This document shows positions 59,882 to 64,000 of a stretch of 64,000 nucleotides of DNA, one piece after another; the first letter of the stretch is position 1; every line of letters starts with the position of its first letter. The notes beneath the pieces are model-generated. The model had not been told where the DNA came from. It saw only the letters and a list, made by a program, of their open reading frames with translations, and ran no database searches. The DNA is from Photobacterium rosenbergii (GTDB taxonomy: Bacteria; Pseudomonadota; Gammaproteobacteria; Enterobacterales; Vibrionaceae). Made by a program: the position numbers and the translations under genes. The stretch covers positions 1 through 64,000 of the forward strand of contig NZ_PYMB01000021.1 in NCBI RefSeq assembly GCF_003026455.1, read 5' to 3'.

Positions 59882-61636
59882 TTAGCTCAAACCAACAATG
59901 TTACCGTCGGCATCAATGTCCAAACCTAGGTAGGCAGGTTTTTCCGGTAGGCCTGGCATCGTCATTACGTTACCGCACAGGGCGTAGACAAAGCCAGCGC
60001 CGGCACATAGTTTCAGCTCACGGACCGGAACAGTGAAATCGCTCGGTGCGCCTTTCTGGCTAGGGTCATGGCTGATAGACAGCGGGGTTTTCGCCATGCA
60101 AAGTGCCAAGTTGTCATAGCCTTGGGCTTTGAACTGGGCCAGTTGCTCTTTGGCTAGATCTGACAACTCCACACCACGGCAGCCGTAGCCAACTTCGGCG
60201 ACGGTCATCAGCTTTTCTTCCAGCGTTTGTGACAATGAGTACAGTGGCTTGAAGTTAGCTGGGGTTTCACAGGCGCGGGTCACCGCTTTTGCCAGTTCAA
60301 CAGCACCTTCACCGCCCTTACCGAAGGCTTCACTGATCGCTACATCGACATGGGTAGCGAACTGTTCGGCTTCAACCATCGCTTTTAGCTGTGCCAGTTC
60401 GGCATCGGTATCTTGCGGGAAGCGGTTAATTGCCACAACAACAGGTACGCCGTATTTGGCCGCGTTGTTGATATGCCATTTCAGGTTTTCAAAACCCGCA
60501 ACCAGCGCTTTTTCGTCTTCTTCGAAAATAGCCTGTGGCAGTGCCTGGCCTGGGCGCAGGTCATACAGCCCCGAGTTGGCTTTCAAGCCACGTAGGGTAG
60601 CAACAACCACGGCACAATCTGGACCACGGCCTGCTTGCTGAGCCTTGATATTACAGGCTTTCTCGAAGCCCATGTCTGAGCCGAAGCCACCCTCTGTAAT
60701 GGTGTAGTTAGCCAGTTTCAGGGCAATACGGTCGGCAATAATCGACGAGTTGCCGTGGGCGATATTGGCAAATGGGCCAGCGTGGATAAGGGTCGGTACC
60801 CCTTCCAGTGTTTGCATCATGGTTGGCTCAATTGCTTCGACCATGGTCACGGCCATTGCGCCGGCAACTTGGAGATCTTCTGCGGTGACTGGTTTGCCAT
60901 CTAGGTCATAAGCCAATACGACACGGCCGATACGCTGGCGCATGTCAGCCAAATCCTTTGAAAGGGCTAGGATTGCCATTAGCTCAGAAGCCGCCGAGAT
61001 ATCAAAGCCGTCTTCACGCTCAAGGCCGTTAATGGTTTTGCCTGGCTGGTTCTTGCCAACCGTGATCATGCGAAGGGCACGGTCATTGTGGTCCATTACA
61101 CGGCGCCAGACGATACGGTTCATATCGATACGTAGGGCTGGCATGCCGGTTTTTTCGCTAAAGCCTTCGTAACCGTGGCGCTCTTCGTGGTAAACACGGG
61201 CGTCGATTGCGGCAGCGGCAAGGTTATGGGCTGCTGTCACAGCGTGAATATCGCCAGTCAGGTGAAGGTTCAGCTTTTCCATCGGCGCGACCTGGCTGTA
61301 ACCGCCACCGGCTGCACCGCCTTTAACACCAAACACCGGGCCCATTGATGGTTGGCGAATACATGCCATCACCGACTGGTTGATTTTGGCCAGACCTTGG
61401 GCAAGACCAATGGTGGTTACGGTTTTACCTTCACCCAAAGGGGTCGGGGTGATCGCAGTAACGACAACCAACTTACCTTCTTCCTTGTCAGCCAAGCGCT
61501 TGAGGACAGAAGGTTTCACCTTGGCTTTTAATGTGCCTTGCGGAGTCAAATCTTCAGGTAGCAGGCCAGCCTGCTGAGCGATGAGATCAATCGGAGTGAG
61601 CGATGTATCACGGCAAATTTCAATATCACTTTTCAT
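59882..61636 (-). CDS. fhs: Formate-tetrahydrofolate ligase
   Basis: Fhs makes 10-formyltetrahydrofolate from formate, tetrahydrofolate and ATP, feeding purine and formyl-Met synthesis. The 584-residue protein contains the P-loop TPLGEGKTVTTIGL (about residues 64-77), IRQPSMGPVFGVKGGAAGGGYSQV, the VWRRVMDHNDRALR stretch and EGGFGSDMGFEKA. Length is standard. It is not universal in gammaproteobacteria; here it complements formate handling by FocA. A PurR-type box lies at its promoter. Confidence 0.96.
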   Translation of the reverse strand: MKSDIEICRDTSLTPIDLIAQQAGLLPEDLTPQGTLKAKVKPSVLKRLADKEEGKLVVVTAITPTPLGEGKTVTTIGLAQGLAKINQSVMACIRQPSMGPVFGVKGGAAGGGYSQVAPMEKLNLHLTGDIHAVTAAHNLAAAAIDARVYHEERHGYEGFSEKTGMPALRIDMNRIVWRRVMDHNDRALRMITVGKNQPGKTINGLEREDGFDISAASELMAILALSKDLADMRQRIGRVVLAYDLDGKPVTAEDLQVAGAMAVTMVEAIEPTMMQTLEGVPTLIHAGPFANIAHGNSSIIADRIALKLANYTITEGGFGSDMGFEKACNIKAQQAGRGPDCAVVVATLRGLKANSGLYDLRPGQALPQAIFEEDEKALVAGFENLKWHINNAAKYGVPVVVAINRFPQDTDAELAQLKAMVEAEQFATHVDVAISEAFGKGGEGAVELAKAVTRACETPANFKPLYSLSQTLEEKLMTVAEVGYGCRGVELSDLAKEQLAQFKAQGYDNLALCMAKTPLSISHDPSQKGAPSDFTVPVRELKLCAGAGFVYALCGNVMTMPGLPEKPAYLGLDIDADGNIVGLS

Positions 61637-61698
61637 GGACGACCATAACCTCGCATTTGGTAACTTTGTATATATCGCGCAAGCAGGCTTTATGAGTT

Positions 61699-61714
61699 GC
61701 GCAATCGTTTGCGT
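61699..61714. promoter_or_regulatory. PurR-type operator at the fhs promoter
   Basis: The minus strand reads ACGCAAACGATTGCGC, close to the PurR consensus ACGCAAACGTTTGCGT (differences at two positions by eye). It lies immediately downstream of the predicted -10 element. Confidence 0.75.
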
Positions 61715-61718
61715 TGGA

Positions 61719-61746
61719 TTTATACCATAATTTTATCACGGGTAAA
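61719..61746 (-). promoter_or_regulatory. Predicted fhs promoter
   Basis: On the minus strand TTTACC (61741-61746) and TATAAA (61719-61724) are 16 bp apart, about 80 bp upstream of the fhs ATG and next to the PurR-type box. Confidence 0.6.
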
Positions 61747-61997
61747 GCGATAAATGCGGATAGATATGTCACGAGATTGGTTAATCTTTATGGGGATGTT
61801 ATTTGGGTAACCAGCTGTATAGATGAAGTTATTGATGAGTAAGGGAAAATTAGGTGTTACTTTTTTGTTTCTGAAACTTCATTTTACTGTCTTGGTAAAG
61901 GGCAAAATGTTCTTTATCCTTCCTCTTCTCTCCAGGCCGGACACCCAACAGATGCCAGCCTAGAAAGAAGAAGGGACAAATACAGTTCGAGAGCTAG

Positions 61998-64000
61998 TTA
62001 ACCTAAGTGGCCAAGCACATTGATGTTCTTGTCCTCGGGGATTTCGTTATAAGAAAGCACCACCAGGCCTTTGGCAAATGTTCGGGCATAGCGGGCCAAT
62101 AGTGGTCTTAATTGCGGCGTTACCAGAAGGATTGGCTTGAAGCCATTTTGCTTGAGCTGCTCTTTGACCGCCGGCATATTCTGCTGTAACTGAGCGAGTA
62201 GGCTAGGCTCTACTGGGAAACTGTCCAATGCAGTCTGCCCGCCGCTCTGCTGGGCTTTGCTCAAAGAGGTCATCAGCATTTTTTCGAGGTTGTCGCTCAA
62301 GGTATAGATGTTGAAGTCCTTGCTTGGGCCGACCAGGCTATTGGTCAGGGAGCGTTTGAGCCCACAGCGGATATCGGCAGCGATCAGGATGGGATCTTTG
62401 GTGATTTCGCTGCTCTCGACCATGATCGAAGCGATATTAGCGATGTCCTTGATTGGCACTTGATCCACTAGAAGCTGGCGGAATACCCGCATTTGCTGTT
62501 GATGGTTGAGCTGACTGGTCAGTGCCTCCATCAGTTTGGGCGCCGAGTTGCCAAGGCGTTCCATCAGGCGCTCGACATCATCATGGCTGAATAGCTCGGC
62601 CAGATGCTCTTTGATTATTTTGCTAAGGTGGGTCGCAATGACTGTTGCACCATCAACCACAGAATAGCCTTGGTTAAGCGCTTGGGGTTTGTTGGCGGGT
62701 TCAATCCACACAGCATCGAGGTTATAAGCAGGATCTTTGCCGAGTACGCCATCAAGTTGGCCGTAAACTTCACCAACCGCAAGGGCCATCAGGCGCTCTG
62801 GGTCGATATCACCTTGCGCGATCACTTCACCATGAAGCAATAGGGAATATTGGGTGGGTTTGAGCTTGAGATTATCACGAATCGCAATTTCCGGGATCAA
62901 AAAGCCCACCTGCTCGGTGATGGTTTTCCTTACCCCGCGAATGCGTTGGGCCAGCGGCTCACCTTGGTTTTTGTCGACCAAGTTTACCAAGCGGTAACCC
63001 AACTCTAAGGCTATCGGGTTTACTACCGGTACATCATTCCAGCCTAGAGTCGGGGTATTGTCCTGGGCAATGGCCTCAGCAACGGCCTCGGCTTGCTCTA
63101 GCGGCTCCGGATCACTTTCAATCTGTCTTTGTTTCCAACCGGCGTAGGCGAGTACCGCGGCAAAGATAAAGAAAGCAAGGTGCGGCATACCCGGCACCAG
63201 GCCGATGATCAGCATGATAGCCGACGCAGTAAACAAGGTGGCTGGCGAGGCGAGCATCTGGCGGTGGACATCAACCGAGATATCACCGCTGTCGTTGACC
63301 CGAGTAACGATAATGGCAGCAGCTGTCGCCAGTAGCAGCGACGGGATCTGTGCGACTAGGCCATCACCGATAGTAAGTAGGGCGAAACGCTGGAATGCCT
63401 CGCTGGCAGCCAAGTCATGCTGCACCATACCTATGGTAATACCGCCCAAGATATTGATGACCAGAATCATCAAACCGGCAATAGCATCTCCGCGGACAAA
63501 CTTGGAGGCACCGTCCATTGAGCCATAGAAGTCTGCTTCGCGGGCGACCTCTTCACGACGGGTACGGGCTTGGTCTTGGTCAATCAGGCCAGCGTTCAAG
63601 TCGGCATCGATGGCCATTTGCTTACCCGGCAGGGCATCGAGGGTGAATCGTGCCGAGACTTCGGAGATACGTTCGCCCCCTTTGGTGATCACCACGAAGT
63701 TGATGATCATCAGGATAACGAACACCACAATACCGACGAAATAGTTCCCGCCGACAACCACGTCACCGAAAGCCTGGATCACCTTACCTGCTGCATCCCC
63801 GCCGAGGTGACCGTTGAGTAATACCACCCGGGTCGAGGCGACATTGAGGGTTAGGCGCATCAGGGTGGCGACTAGCAAGATGGTCGGGAACACAGAAAAG
63901 TCGAGTGGCCGTTTGCTCGATACCGCAACCAGCAACACAATGACTGCCAGTACGATATTGAAGATGAACAGGGCATCGAGCAGCCATGGCGGCAAGGGTA
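61998..64000 (-). CDS. flhA: Flagellar export apparatus protein FlhA, 5' end cut by window edge
   Basis: At least 665 residues of FlhA, the export-gate protein of the flagellar type III system. The reading frame runs off the right edge; only the first ~30 residues are missing. Visible: PPWLLDALFIFNIVLAVIVLLVAVSSKRPLDFSVFPTILL (first helices), the FHIPEP-family block RISEVSARFTLDALPGKQMAIDADLNAGLID, and the C-terminal cytoplasmic domain from about residue 320. It is the last gene before fhs: no flhF, flhG or fliA follows, unlike the polar flagellar cluster of Vibrio. Confidence 0.95.
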   Translation of the reverse strand, partial: PLPPWLLDALFIFNIVLAVIVLLVAVSSKRPLDFSVFPTILLVATLMRLTLNVASTRVVLLNGHLGGDAAGKVIQAFGDVVVGGNYFVGIVVFVILMIINFVVITKGGERISEVSARFTLDALPGKQMAIDADLNAGLIDQDQARTRREEVAREADFYGSMDGASKFVRGDAIAGLMILVINILGGITIGMVQHDLAASEAFQRFALLTIGDGLVAQIPSLLLATAAAIIVTRVNDSGDISVDVHRQMLASPATLFTASAIMLIIGLVPGMPHLAFFIFAAVLAYAGWKQRQIESDPEPLEQAEAVAEAIAQDNTPTLGWNDVPVVNPIALELGYRLVNLVDKNQGEPLAQRIRGVRKTITEQVGFLIPEIAIRDNLKLKPTQYSLLLHGEVIAQGDIDPERLMALAVGEVYGQLDGVLGKDPAYNLDAVWIEPANKPQALNQGYSVVDGATVIATHLSKIIKEHLAELFSHDDVERLMERLGNSAPKLMEALTSQLNHQQQMRVFRQLLVDQVPIKDIANIASIMVESSEITKDPILIAADIRCGLKRSLTNSLVGPSKDFNIYTLSDNLEKMLMTSLSKAQQSGGQTALDSFPVEPSLLAQLQQNMPAVKEQLKQNGFKPILLVTPQLRPLLARYARTFAKGLVVLSYNEIPEDKNINVLGHLG

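Larger units (their letters stand above)
61637..61997. other. Intergenic region between flhA and fhs
   Basis: A 361-bp stretch without a gene. The right half is downstream of flhA; no clear terminator is seen. The left half holds the fhs promoter and a PurR-type box. Confidence 0.55.

Overview
The window looks like chromosome I of a member of the Vibrionaceae, most likely of the Photobacterium/Grimontia/Vibrio group. The evidence is gene order and protein similarity by eye: the lolB-ispE-prs-pth-ychF block facing hemA-prfA-prmC-sirB2-sirB1-kdsA, the ybbN-ybbO-tesA/ybbA-ybbP cluster, yfbV next to ackA-pta, and large tandem tRNA arrays. No insertion sequence, prophage, integron or CRISPR array is visible, and most of the window is core genome.

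Layout. 1-1244 is a minus-strand tRNA operon, a Met-Leu-Gln triplet repeated at least three times and running off the left edge, driven by a strong stable-RNA promoter. 1551-11539 holds the two divergent housekeeping operons (translation quality control, PRPP, isoprenoid, lipoprotein export; haem, release factor and its methylase, KDO synthesis). 11627-20433 holds a chemoreceptor, an NhaC-family transporter with MetJ-type operator boxes (probably the methionine transporter MetT), a 5'-nucleotidase, YbaK, a LysR regulator, a LysE exporter, SmrA and a 46-residue DUF3149 protein. 20719-21398 is a tRNA-Pro array with four intact copies followed by two decayed ones. 21412-32000 holds a TraB/GumN protein, the copper pair copA/cueR with a classic CueR promoter, and the ybb cluster. 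33221-35504 is a tight four-gene operon: two paralogous DUF1538 membrane proteins, a P-II-like protein and a CBS-pair protein. It is the best candidate here for an uncharacterised system. 35581-42578 covers yfcE and anaerobic carbon metabolism (focA, dcuB, pta, ackA). 42911-49066 covers yfbV, a DUF6172 protein, a TrpXYZ-like ABC transporter with a heptanucleotide repeat inside its operon, a ChaN-family lipoprotein and rlmA. 49481-57234 holds two outer-membrane channels, a Pgt-type regulatory trio (pgtA, pgtB, pgtC) without an adjacent pgtP, and yfbU. 57516-64000 holds a CbiM-like membrane protein, a NupC nucleoside transporter, fhs with a PurR-type box, and the 3' part of flhA.

How the genes fit together. 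Several loci point to life with and without oxygen: formate channel, C4-dicarboxylate exchanger, acetate kinase and phosphotransacetylase, formate-tetrahydrofolate ligase, and CRP-like sites before focA and dcuB. Nutrient capture is the second theme: 5'-nucleotidase plus NupC, methionine transport, two porins, the Pgt sensor and the TrpXYZ-like importer. Regulatory sites were read by eye only. Functions come from recognised families and motifs, and no database search was possible.
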